This document shows positions 1 through 31,900 of a DNA stretch of 64,000 nt, piece by piece. A model generated the notes under the pieces. It saw only the letters and a program-made list of their open reading frames with translations, did no database searches and was not told where the DNA came from. Source of the stretch: Himantopus leucocephalus (Eukaryota; Chordata; Aves; Charadriiformes; Recurvirostridae); NCBI GenBank assembly GCA_003993805.1, contig RSEF01000004.1, positions 75,171,041 through 75,235,040 of the forward strand, in the 5' to 3' direction. Positions within the stretch are counted from its first letter, which is position 1. Each line of letters begins with the position of its first letter. The position numbers and the translations under genes were made by a program.

Positions 1-3000
1 ATATATACCTTCTCAGCTGTTATCAGTGAGAGCTTTGGCATATTTACCAAATGTATCTTCCAGCTCTTTGTAAACTCCGTGAATTAAATGCTGTGCTAGC
101 AGTAATATGGCCAAACCGAAATACAGTAATTTTAAGTAGATTAAAAGTAACTCTGTCAGAGTACTTGTAAGTATTTGACATCATAGCCTCACCATTTACT
201 GTAGTTTTACCAGTTACTCTATAAATTCCAAGAAAAACAAGGTAACAATAAACGGGAAAACATACAGAAAAATAAGTAAAGTAAAATAAAATAAAACTGC
301 AAGCTTTTTTTTTCTTTCTCCAGGTCGTAAGGAAAAGAATGGAGCACATCCTCCCTTTTTCTGTGATAGATTGTATGTAGAAGGACTGTATTTGCAAAAG
401 GTGGAGAGCTGGTGTGACTCACAGTGAAGAGGTCAGAGCTGGGCAGAACAAGTTAGCCGCTGACGTGAGATCAGGCAATTGCAAGTACCGGGAGGCAGGC
501 AGGAAGCACATTGCAATTCTGGAACAGGATTTGGATATGAACGGGCTCCCTAAGGGCATACAGTGGAGCCAAGGGATCCTGCTCTGTGATATATAAAAAT
601 ACTAATCTCTTATTACCAGATCTTACACAGGGTTGCAAAACATTAATAAACTTAAGGATCTGATTACGAAGCTTAGTTGATATTTAGTACTTTATGCATT
701 CAAGGTGTGTTACAAATAATACAGTTATTAAGCCAAGAATGTTTTAATGAGGAATACAGATGTGAGAGTGTAATTTTATGAGTGAAAAACATCATATAGT
801 ATAGAGTGGTTCTCTCTTCTTTATAACTGGTCAGCCACATATAAAAATCTCTGTTTCCTCCAGTTCTCAGCAAAAAATAATTGCATAGAGGGGGATTAGT
901 TACCTGGGTCTTTTTAAAGTAATAAAATAACCTAAGTTTAGCATCTTTATCAGGGGAAAACTTAGTGCTGTTCCCAAAATAGATGGTCTGTCTTCAGTCC
1001 TTTGATGATGAAAGAGCTTGTTATAGTCTTGGAGGAAGGAAGGATAAAGGATGATTCCTTTCAGCATCATGTGAAGGTGAGAAAGCTTGTAAGGGATCTT
1101 CTGTTGAAAGCTTGGATGGCATTTTAGTTGGTGACATGCGTTCCGCTTTACTTTAGCTCATTAAGGTAATTCATCATGTACAATTCAGATGCCTTGGGGT
1201 AAATTCCTTCTAGCACACCTCCACTTAAATTTATGATGTTATATGAAAGATTAATCTTTCCCATTTATTGTCTAATCTTTTTCAGTTGTATGCTCTACAA
1301 AGAATGTTTGCCTTGTTTCATTGGTGATAACTTTTATCTGATGTTTTGATTTCTTGTAGTCATAGATAGATTAACACTCCTTTATTAATTGCTGTGTGTT
1401 ATTGACTCCTAAATTCTTTCAAGTTACAATTAAATATTGTTTTGCAACTTTACTGGTTCAAATACCTTCTTTTGGATGTCAGCATTATGTCCACAGAAGC
1501 CATTTTGCACTATTCAGCAATCAGTGCTTTTACCTGTTCCTTGTGCTAAAATAGTTTTAGAAAGGTTGATGTGGCATATCATCCAGGGAGCTTATGTAGT
1601 TAAAAAATTTCTTCTGTTGCTGTTGTGCCGTTCTTCTGAGGTAATTTCACAAAAGTTAGTGTAGTAGCTTTATAATTAACTCTCAGAAGGAATCATTAGA
1701 TCATCTGCTCTGATCTCCTGTATATCGAAGAACATTATATCTAAACTTGGGGGTGCTTCTGTACTTTACGCAATAACCTGTATGTGGCTGAAGCACATCT
1801 GAATGCATTGAGAGATGGGAAATCCACCCATTCTTTGGCAGTTTGTTGCACTGGTCAGTTACTCTAATGGTAAAAATTTATGCCTTGCTTCTCTTTTGAA
1901 TTTGGTTGATTACAGCTTCCAGTCATTGGTTTGTGATCACCTCCTCATTGACAAATTTCTCAATACTCAGGTTTATTTTTCTATGCAAAAGGTACTTGTA
2001 TGCTACATAATCAAGTCATCTCTTGGTTGTCTTCTCAGTACATTGACAGATTACTCTTTCTTAGTGCCTAGGCAAAAAGCCTTCCCTCCATCCCTTCAAT
2101 ATTTTTTTGTTTGCTCTTCTTCAGTTTTCAGTATTCTGATGCTAGAAGATTAAGGGCACTGATGCTCAGACTCCGTAATGAAGATACGAATATCTCTTGC
2201 CTTCTTTTACTATCTGGCTCTCTCCACCATGGCAGAGGATGATACGGAAGAGTGGTAGGCATTGACAGAGGAAGGGCTTCTGAAAAGCGTTTTCTTTTTT
2301 CCATCTCTTTCTTCCCCCAAAAGGGAAGAACTGTTGTGGTTTTTCATTCTGTTGAATGACGGTATCTTACAGCCATATGGGTTATTCCTCTTTCTCCTAG
2401 TGAGGTTAAAACATTAAAATACTTATGTGTGATCAAGGCTGTAAGTTTTTATAGGCGATGACTGCAGAACGCATCTGTTGATTGAGCACACCCTTGCCAA
2501 ATGGCTGGCACCTTCATAAACTACTTGTTTCAGGAAATTGAAGGATGTGTCTGCTCTATGCTGCTGCACTTATTAAGCTTGCCAGTTATCTGACATTAAG
2601 GCCCCAGTGCATGCAACACAAACACAATCTGAATCCAGCGTTATAGAGGCCAAGTTAACAACAATATTTCGAAAACATCATTATGCAGAACTGATCTAAT
2701 ACATTGTAAGAGTCCTCATTCAAGAGAAATCAATCCCTGATTTGACCACAAGCGTAGAAATGCCTTGCAATCAGCTACCCATTCTGACCATCAATTAAGC
2801 CACTGAGAAAGCTGATGGTAAATAGTAAAGATATGCTTGTATACGCTTGACACGTCTAGTGTAAGCAGTTTTAGCAGGTGAATAACCTAAAATTGATTCC
2901 CCACCATGTCCATTACAGCTTCTTTGAACTTTCTGTATTGCTAAGTGAATGACCTATTTCTTTGATCTAAAATTAGTGTGTGTAGCTCCATTTTTAAAGT

Positions 3001-3555
3001 GCTTCCAAGTATATCCACTTTTGCACCCCTGCTGCTTGCTGTCATTATACAATAAGGATGATTGTTTCTCCCTGTAGCAAAGAAGTTACAGGGTTTTAAA
3101 TTCTTTTCCTGTACATTGATCCAGAGGGAGAATGCCAGCAGTTTGTTAGGGGTTTAGGAGTACAAGTTCCCCTGACTTTTCAAATTGTATTCATACACGT
3201 AAGAGTCGCACTATACAGATGAAAGAGCAGAATTTAATCTTTGTGGTTCTTGTTTGTTAGGATGTATTTCATAGTGGTATGTGGGAAAACCCAGGGGAGA
3301 GACACAAATTCTTGCAAAAAAATTATTTGGCTCTCTAAGGAAGCCTGTGTGAGACAATGCTTTCAGCAACATCAAAATGTTAACTGCACATACCAGACTT
3401 CTTAATTCATGCTGCCAAAGAAATAATAGGATTACCCTGCTTTGTTTTGCTTTTTCACCCTGGCATTAAATGAACTGAAACTTGATGTGTGAGTCTCTGG
3501 AAAATAAGGTCAGTTGAAAAAGAGTTCATTGTCCTTTTATTCTTATTCTTCTTAG
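1..3555. other. Non-coding DNA upstream of SMIM14 coding exon 1 (probably intron)
   Basis: I see no coding exon, CpG island or recognisable repeat here. Base composition is AT-rich and even. SMIM14's start codon lies just to the right behind a splice acceptor, so this stretch is most likely the intron between a non-coding 5' exon outside the window and coding exon 1. A non-coding exon inside it cannot be excluded without transcript data. Confidence 0.6.
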
Positions 3556-22763
<19,208 letters not shown>

Positions 22764-23363
22764 AGCATTCAGTATTGGAAAAGTTCAGCAGCTAAAACCT
22801 TGCACGACCAAATGATCGAAGTGACCAGATTACTCCTAAACTCCATTCAATACTGTTTTCTTTTCTCATTTATATAGAGCAGAATTATCGTTCAGCAGTT
22901 ATCTTCATGAACTGCTTTTAGCGACTTCAATTTTAAGTTAATTTTTGCTTTGTATGTTATTACAATTCCTAGTAGATTGTAATTTGAATAATGATAAGGC
23001 ATTGCAGGGGTTTTTTGATTGTCACCGTTACTGTGGACATTCCACTCAGTCTCTTTCTGTTACAATGATCTTAATTTCTTTGCAGTGATTTCTGATATGC
23101 TTTGAAAGAAAAGAAAATCCCTGTGTATCTATAATAATGGAAGGTTACTGACCTTTCTTGAGATTAATCCATATTTTTTCTCCAGTATGCTTTTGAGAGT
23201 TACATTATAGTTGCAACCATTAGCTTAGTTAGGTGGTGAAAAATTGAAATTATTTTATATTTGCCCTGGGTTCAGACCAGCTTTTAGCCTGGTCTTTGGA
23301 CCACTAACATAGTTTTCAGGGTTGTTGGCAAAAGCACGGATTGTCCACTAGAATTATACTATA

Positions 23364-23394
23364 TGTGTGTGTGTGTGTGTGTGTGCGCGTGTGC
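23364..23394 (+). repeat. (TG)n microsatellite in the SMIM14 3' UTR
   Basis: About eleven TG units followed by an imperfect CGCGTGTGC end. A dinucleotide tract of this length is usually polymorphic. Confidence 0.95.
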
Positions 23395-23883
23395 AAAGCA
23401 GTGAATGTGATAATTGCCACTGTCAAAGCTTTGACGTATGTATTGGGAACTTTACACAAGAGATTATACCACCAAAAAAGAAATTAATTTCATCTTGTTC
23501 ACTAACAAATGATATATCTTATTCGATATGTTATCCAAAAAATGTATTCCAAAACTGGATTTGTTTACTTACAGACTTTTACGAAAAGAGAAATTTAGTG
23601 AGAAGAACTTGGTAGAATTTTCTGTCCTGATATAGTCTTTTAATAATCAGTATATTAACAAGTTTTTAGCCCTGATGTAATGTATATTGGACAGGATGAA
23701 ATCATACCAAGAGGTTACCGAGGTTACCAGCTTACGGTATACAACATATACTGGATATTCAGGTTTTTTCACCTGTATGTTATCAGCAATTCTTAACATT
23801 TCATCCTTATCTACTGGTTGTAACTGTAGAATAACAAACTAGCAGGTGATTACATATGGCATGTCTTCTCCCTCTAATATTTG

Positions 23884-23945
23884 TGCGTATGTGTGGTGTG
23901 TTTATGTGTGCGTATGTGTGGCTGTGCACGTACCTGTGCACATGT
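23884..23945 (+). repeat. Degenerate TG-rich tract
   Basis: Alternating purine-pyrimidine sequence with repeated GTATGTGTG and GTGCAC motifs, 0.5 kb downstream of the perfect TG microsatellite. Confidence 0.75.
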
Positions 23946-25229
23946 CCCATTGTAGCAAATGGGAATGACTTTTTTATGTACATTAATTTAAGAACATTTT
24001 AAAGATGTACAGAAAAGCGACACTGTATATTTTTCTTGATCAATTTGAAAAATTGATGAGAATAATGTAAAGAACATTTTTATGTTACCAACATGAAGCT
24101 TCTTTCCTTAAAGGTCAGTAGAACAGACATATGGGAATTCAAAGCCTTACTCTACAAACCTTTATTTCGTGAGGACTTGAGTTACGGAGCTGAAGGGACT
24201 AACTGTTAAGATGCATAAAGGTTTGTATTAACAGGCTCTAACAAAAATCTCACATCAGATCCCATGGTTGACAGACGCAGGGTTTTCCTCCTCAGGGTAA
24301 ATGGCGGGCCAGCTCAGCCTCAGAAGAAAGGCTTCTGTAATTTGATGTAACTGCCCTTTGAATTTCTGTGGAATAATGTGCTCCCAAGCATAGGAGCATG
24401 TGTAAAAAAAAATTTAAAAATTTTTAAAAAATGAAGAAGATTGGGCCAGGTGCTCTCAGTGATATCAGTGCAGTGCCATGTAAAGCAATGGAGCTGCAGC
24501 AGAGAAGCTGAGAGAATTTGTCCTATCACGTCTAATGGTGTACAGGCCACAAACACTGTGTAAAGATGTCACTGGGACAAGCAATCTGACTGTGCTTGCT
24601 TTTTGCCTTCCGTGTACGTTTATGTTTGGGATACTCTTTTGAACAGAACAACTAATACAGCATCATTTTGTTGAACCAACAAGAAAATATATATATAATC
24701 TCCTACAATGACCTTTTCTCCAAGAATTTTTTGGCCAGACTTCACTATTGGATGCATAAAACAGGCTTCCAGTCGGTTAAAAAGCCGACAGAAACAGGCT
24801 TCATTTCAGACAGAGCGCCACTCCTCATCCTATTGGAAGTTGGTGAGATTTACAGCAGATGCTCCTCGCTTGTGAGGATCATTCTCGCTTTACTTAAATG
24901 TCTGTGTATGTATTTATAAAACTCACCATGTGCACCCAGCTCTAACAGTCTTGGCAAATGAACTTTTTGTTCAGAGTAATGTTGTGTTTAAATGAAGTGT
25001 CTTCACTTGAAAATCCTCTAAGTAATTGTCCCAGTGATTTTATACATGTATGCTTTCCTCATGTAAATTGCTATTTTAAATTTTCTATGTAAAAGAAAAA
25101 ACATTGGAAATATTTTATTGTAAAATGTTTTACTAAAGAGCCAGGCCACTATCCCACGTCAAAACGTATGCCTTTTAAATTCAGATACTCTCTCCAAGGT
25201 ATAACCTTCAGATCACCACTCTTAATTAA

Positions 25230-25235
25230 AATAAA
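25230..25235 (+). terminator. Possible proximal poly(A) signal of SMIM14
   Basis: AATAAA in the 3' UTR, followed by T-rich sequence. It would give a 3' UTR about 650 bases shorter. It is weaker than the site at 25,887 because no clear GT-rich element follows closely. Confidence 0.35.
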
Positions 25236-25886
25236 AGTAACTAATTGTAGGACTGTATTTTGCCACTCTTATTCATGTTAAATAGTGCCTTACTCATCAA
25301 GTAGTTGCACTGAAGTTTGTGGGACTACTCTGAGATAATGTACTAGTAGCAGCTTTAGTAAGAGTGGCAGAAATCTGGCCTTTAGTGATGTAGTTTGCGA
25401 TGAAATAATTGTGTCATGGTTACAGATGTTTATGGTAAATTTTGAGAAGAAATGTGGAAGAGATTAGTGGTATGTGAAGCTTCAGGATATGATTAATTCT
25501 GTAATGATGGTTTTAAGCTTGGTTAGTAAGAGATGCAAGTTGTGGCAACTTGGGAAATATGGAGGGAAGTTTACAATTACCTTAGCTTAGAACTTTGTTA
25601 AAACAATAGTATTTTTAGAGTCTGCTTAACACAATTATTATACTCTGAAATGAGAAATCATATGTATTCATGTATTGTCTGCAGATCACTTAGCCTTGTA
25701 ATGTTCATGATTGAAAAAAAGAAGAGTGATGATGTGATGTACCTAATGTAAATCGGTGGTTTAAAATGTCTGAATTATGCCAAACAAAAAATCATCTGTG
25801 CCATTTGCGGTTTCCTAGTAATCTTTTACTGAGTACTTGGATTGGGATAAAGGGCTTGTACTATGCACTTTTTATGGACTTAACAA

Positions 25887-25892
25887 AATAAA
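25887..25892 (+). terminator. Probable poly(A) signal of SMIM14
   Basis: Canonical AATAAA followed within 25-40 bases by a T/GT-rich downstream element (ttttgtctttgtctctt). Cleavage is expected near 25,905-25,912. This is the last good signal before the sequence changes character. Confidence 0.65.
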
Positions 25893-25910
25893 TAGCAATC
25901 ATTAGTAACC

Positions 25911-28900
25911 TTTTGTCTTTGTCTCTTAGTCTTTATAAAAGATGTAGGACTGCACCAACCTATCAATTTTGAAGGTAATTTGAAATCATCTAAAAATTAA
26001 GTATCAGTAAAAATAGCGTGTCATTTGTGTAAATTTTCAAACGTAAATTCTAACTTTTCTAATGGACACTTGCCTTCTGTATGTCTCTCAAGCAAGTCAG
26101 AATGGATTATAAGCAGTTTCCAAGGTTTAAGATACTTTGATGACCAACACAGATGTCTCTGCCTTTTGCTCTTCAAAGTAGTTATGCAGCCTAGGAAGTC
26201 AGAAATACTACAATAAGAAAAGTAATGACAGAGGCCAAATGTGCTGGTTATGTTACTTCGTTTTAGATCAAATCCTGCTACTGTGGGATTTGCAGTCTAT
26301 TTTCTAGTCCCAGTTCTTGGCAGTGTGGGACCCAGAGCCGCTCTCAGGAAGGAAGATGCTCCAGTAGATCCGAGGCAGCGTGTAGAAGTAGTAGAGAACT
26401 GCCGCTTCCTCACTGTTCCCATGGAGTGCAGCACTCTTCTTCCTCCAGCAGCAGCACATGAAATGCTGAGCACTCCCTCACCAGCAGCTGAGATCCCACG
26501 CTAGGGATTCCTGTGTTAATCTAAGGAAAAAAGAGAAAACGCCAGGGGATCATTTAGGGTTTAAAATAATATACAGCTGTCCAGAGATAGTGGTAATAAA
26601 TACCAGAGAATCAGAAACAAAATCCAAATTTATTTTAAGTAACAATAATAATAAAATACTGATTTAATAACAAACGATTTAGGCATTTGAGTCAATTTAG
26701 AAACTGTATGGTCTTAAACAGANTAAACTTTACTTATAAGTACACTTGTTGAAATGTTTGCCAGGGATGCACATGCCTATTATGAAAAGTGATGCAGAAA
26801 GGAAATGATCACAAATTAAAATTAACTGCATTGAATGGATGTGCATGAGGCCTGGCTGTTCAAGACCACCAGATAAGTGGGGAAGATTGCTCTGCCCCAA
26901 AGCCTGAAAAAAAATTATATCCTATCTAGGATGTTTGGGAGAAGTACATCAAATCATTACAGCAAAATAGTCTGTGAACATGAAGTGGGTTCCTTGTGAA
27001 AATGGACAACTTACATTCTTTTCTCCTTCCACCCTTCCTTGTTCAGTACCGGCCAAGAGCCTACAGTGCGATTCACTGCAAAGACGTGAACCTTGGGGTG
27101 GGAGAAGAGGTGGACTGTCCCACAGTGAACCACATCCTCAGTTGTACAACAGCACAACTCTGTTGGCTTCCAGGGAGTTCCACTGGATGTCAGCTGAAGA
27201 TTTGTCTCTTTTCATACACGAAAAATAACTGAACCTATGTTGCTTGGTCTTGTATCAAAATTATTGCCAACTCCCATAGCAGGCACTCTGTAGTTAAGTA
27301 TAATAACGAGAAGAATCTGGCTTCTGCGTTACCTTTTTAACATCCACAGATAAGAGCATTGGTCTGAAAGAAAAGTATTTCAATACATGACAGTAAACAT
27401 TAATTCACCATATATATCCAGCTTTTTAAAGGTTTCACTCTTGCTTGCATGGAAAGTGGTATTATAAAATATTTTATACGATGTTAATTGAAAATATGGC
27501 AGTAATTTATAATCAAAGATCATACGTAGCAAGCTTTAAAAAAAGTCTTGTATTTATGGGTTTTGTTATTACATCCTCTGAGCTATAAATGATGAAATAG
27601 AGGAATAATTTCTGTGACTGTAGTTTTCAGACTTACACCTGTTTTAAAATTCTTGAAGGTTATTATCTTCTGATGCAAAAAATACTCTTAAAATGTAACA
27701 GAAGATATTAGAGCCAAGAACATATGTTTCTTAAGCAGACCAACAAAAAAACACCCACCATTGTACAATATTATGGAGGTCAGAGTCATTGCTTTGACAT
27801 AAGAAGTAAATCTTAGAAAAGATGTAGGAGCCTAGTTTAAAACCAAACTTGTAGATGAAATGATAAATGGTAAACTGAGTGTGACTGGCAAGAAAATGAT
27901 CCACAGAAGCCCCCCCAGGGCTGGACTCTACACCAAGCACTGCATGTAACACATCAAAATCTGCTTTGTTCTTGTGGTGATGGTGAGTAAAAATCCAGTC
28001 TCTTCAGCTCTCCTAGTGATTTCACGCAGCCTTGTTTTCCATCCTCAGTTTCATATAGATGAAATAGAAAATCCAAATAATCATTTTTCCCACTTCATCA
28101 AATATTAGCTTGCAATTTGAATCACGAGTGCATCTTGTCTCTGACACCCCCTCTGGCTGTATCCTGCTTTTGGGCTTCAGTACATATGGGAAAGAGATTA
28201 AACCAAATTGGCTTTTAGCTGTACTGTAACAGTGGACCAAATCTTCACCTTATTTTATGTGAACAACTGTTAAGGCAATGGGACAACTCAGCTGAGTAAA
28301 ACCCTTCAAAGAAGTCATGCTACAAGCTGATTTCTCTCCAATGGGGCTGTGATGACACGCAGTGCCTTATCTGGTTGNCCCTTCAAAGAAGTCACGCTAC
28401 AAGCTGATTTCTCTCCAATGGGGCTGTGATGACATGCAGTGCCTTATCTGGTTATCCTTACTTCCATGGCATTAGTTTTAGCATTTAAGACTTCCTTATT
28501 GTTTTATTGAAATGGCTGTTAGGCCTGAAACAGCTCTCCTGTTAGGAGATTTAGTACGCTCCGTGTTCAGAAAGGCAATGCTGCTGCCCACAGCACTGCT
28601 TCTGAAGGAACAGCTTTGATGTCTGGTGTAATGATGTGTGTGGTTTCCAGAACATCAGAGGAGAAATTAAAAAAAAAAAAGAAAAAAAGAGGTATTTACC
28701 AAACAATAGATAAGGCCGTCAAATGTAATCATGCCTGGGAGGAAGTGTGAATAATTCCTGTGTATACTGAGAGATTTAAATAATCTAATTAGAGGAAGGT
28801 CATATACTGGAAAACAAAACATTGCCGTGCAGGAACTAGAAGAATAGGGTTTGAGAGGACATTCTCATCGGAGTTTTCAGGGTGGCCTTCCTCTGGTGTT

Positions 28901-31900
28901 TTAAACGTTGTTTTAATCCTGCATGGCTTTTGTTTTTTACTGATGTTGCAATATTGTCCACCAGTCCAGCTGAAATTATTGCCCAGGTGTTCTGGGCCCT
29001 ACACAAACAGACACGTTGACCCTGACCGGAAACTTCCTGCATTTTGAGACAAATTTGAACAATAATTGCAGTTTGGGGTTCTGGTTGTCGCTAATAAAAA
29101 TATTGTATTAGATTAACCATAAGCTGTTTGGGCAAACTGTCAGAGCGAACAGCAAAGTCAAAGTCCTGGTGAGCCAGAGAGGTGGAAATGAGGAGAAGGC
29201 GTAAGTAGGGACGTGCCAGGTGGAAAATGTCTCTTGTAACAATTCGTTATGGTGGCTCTGCGCAATTAACTGTTATGGTTGGCTCTCAGCACACGTCCTG
29301 GGAGCTCAGGCACTTGGCTGCCTGTGTCCAAAACTGGCGTACGGCTTGCTGTATGCAGCTGGTGGAGCCTTTTCCAGAGGCACACGCATGCCCAGTCCCA
29401 CACATCCCTGTGTAATCTCTTTAGCTGCCTCTCCTTCCTTCCTTCTCGGCGTTGTAAAATACAAAGCATGGATTCAAATACTGAGCCAACTGGTCTGCAG
29501 GCGAGTCTTCTGGGCGCTTGTGTGCCTCAGCCTGGGACTGTCGCCAAGTAGCTCAGATTTCCCCGTTACACGTGGGGTTGCCTCCTGGTTCTGCTGTGTC
29601 AAAAGTTAAAGAAAGGCTTGATAGACAGTGGTGGTTGTTGGATCTGTGTCAGATGTCCGTGTCACGAACTGATTACACAAACACAGCTGCCTTTAGTTAA
29701 TGATCAGCTAAATCTGGTGGGGGACAAGTCTGACATTAAACACTCCCTAGATATGATAAAAACTTCTTTCATATCCAGGGTTCCTTGCTGGCTTTTCCTC
29801 TCACCTTCAACATCACGATGCCAGCCAGGAAATTATGCCCTCGCTATCATGCACTCACTTGCTCTTTCTTTTCTTCCCTTCCCTTCCTCTTATCCCCCCA
29901 AATCCTTCATAAATCATTATTTCTCTTTTACATAAAGGAACAGCTTGTACACGAGAGGTGAAGAGTGCCCCCTTCACCCACCTTTGGCATTTGGATCGCC
30001 CTTTGCTCAGTGGTTTCTGGAAAGGCGGAGATAAGACTTTGAGCCCGCTCCCCTGTTCTCCATACAGAGGGGAGAATGTAGGATCCAATCTCACGCTGGT
30101 GCATGCTCTAGCCATTGAGCTGTTGTATTAAAAAGACGTTATGACTTTCCTTGGCCAAGCTTTTTGAATGAAGCAGTCTTAAATCTTTGGATTGCACGCT
30201 GCTTGATCCTGGTGGTGTCAGCCTTTGCCTGAGCACACATCTCAGGTCCATGAGAGTGTATAGCAAAGGGGTTGCTCATTTTCAGGATCAGATCAAGGCA
30301 ACTGCACTGCTCAGGCCAGATTAGACAGAGGCAAAAGATGTACCTTAAGGTACCCAAGGAAATGTATTGTCAAAACTTGAGTATGTTCTGATATTATATA
30401 CCTTTTGGAGTCCATCCCCTAAAACTAGGGTATTGACTAGGTTATTAATACTGTCCTATGTGTATCTGTAGCATAAAAATTAAAAATATCTCTAAAAACA
30501 CCTATTACGCTCAAGCAGGTGTGTATGAGTTATGATAATCACCTTTCTTGGACATGGATGCTTCCACGAATTACAGTTCAGACTGTTTAATATCAGGGTC
30601 TGAAAAGACAATCTCCTAGGAGGATGTGTAAGTGAGCAGTGCTCTCAGAAGTATCGATTACTTACAGGTAAATTATTATGCAAATGACAATCTTTAAAAT
30701 TTAAAATTCTGGATGAATGGAACAGCAGCTCTCTCAATTTTCATTCCAAAATAATGCGCGTAGGAACATACCTAAAATAACCCAAAACCACAGAGATGAA
30801 CCCTGTAGGGAGAGTTCTAACCCAGGTTGCAATGCACGAAACAGTTTGGAGAGTGGCAATCCTTCATTGATGCTGCTGTTGAACTGAACAGATGCCCTGC
30901 TAAGATAACTTTCAGCAACCATCTAAGGAAATGTTTTAGTTAAAATCTTGCATAATATGCATATTAAACTCATAAATTATAACAACAAACTGGACTACTA
31001 TGAACATCTGTTTTGACATCCATAGGATTTGTATTACTTATTTAATTTTTGCACTAGAAAATATCTTTTAGAAAAACTTTCCAGAGATGGACCATCTCTG
31101 AATCATTTCAGTGGTTACTTATCTTCACTATTAGGAAACATCCACCCTGAAACTGAATTTGTCAAGCTTCAATTTTTATACATCATGTTTTGCTAGTTTT
31201 AAGGAAGGATTATCAAATTTCTGTTCCTGCAAGAAATGGGCACTGCAAAACTTCATTTTACTCACCTGATTTTTAGGCATTGCCTCCCAGAAAGGACTCT
31301 ATAGCCCCAAGTTAGATACACAAACTCCCCATGCAGTGGGCAGGAAAGGCTGATTCTGAGTGAGGTCCAGACTGGTTGATACACTGGAAGAAAGATCCAT
31401 CTGATCTAGACAATTGGCACCGCTAAAGCAAAACATACACCTGAAATCCCATTCCTTGCGTTATTTAAGTTACTGAGCCTGCACTGCAAAAGGATTCACA
31501 GCCTATGCTGAGCTTTCAAAAAAAACCAAACCGGAGCAGAACTCACACTTTTATTTAAAAACACGGCCAGCAGTGGACTGGCCTCATCTCCTTTGTAGCA
31601 TCCCAGGGCTGTGTTTCCCAAGCAGCGTGATTCAGCAGGTTTAATGGTATGCCCTGAAGCCCTACATAGGCTTTATTGCCTCTGTGCAGCATTGTGAAAA
31701 AATTCTACATACTGCCTGAATGCAAAAACAAAGAAAACCCCACCCAGTAATTCAGAATGTGTTCAGTAAGGAGAGGGGCAACCCAAGCTGCCTGCCCTTT
31801 TCATTGCAGTGACTTTGAGCCCTGCATTTTTCCCCTGCCAGCACTGTACTCACCACCAGAGCGTAGGCTATAGGGAAACAAAAGCTGCCCTGGGGAAGTT

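Larger units (their letters stand above)
22764..25910 (+). other. SMIM14: SMIM14 3' UTR (about 3.1 kb)
   Basis: An AT-rich stretch that continues from the terminal exon to a canonical AATAAA at 25,887. It carries two TG-rich tracts (23,364-23,394 and 23,884-23,945) and several ATTTA and T-rich segments. The extent is inferred from the poly(A) signal; no competing gene structure is visible. Confidence 0.7.

Noticed and set aside
28302..28453. Possible start of a repeat array.
   Set aside because: Only two copies exist, joined directly at an N without unique spacers. This is a duplication or assembly artefact, and CRISPR arrays do not occur in vertebrate DNA.
29220..29609. A 129-codon frame between SMIM14 and UGDH.
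   Set aside because: No known similarity, and other frames through the same bases are also open. Kept only as an unclassified segment.
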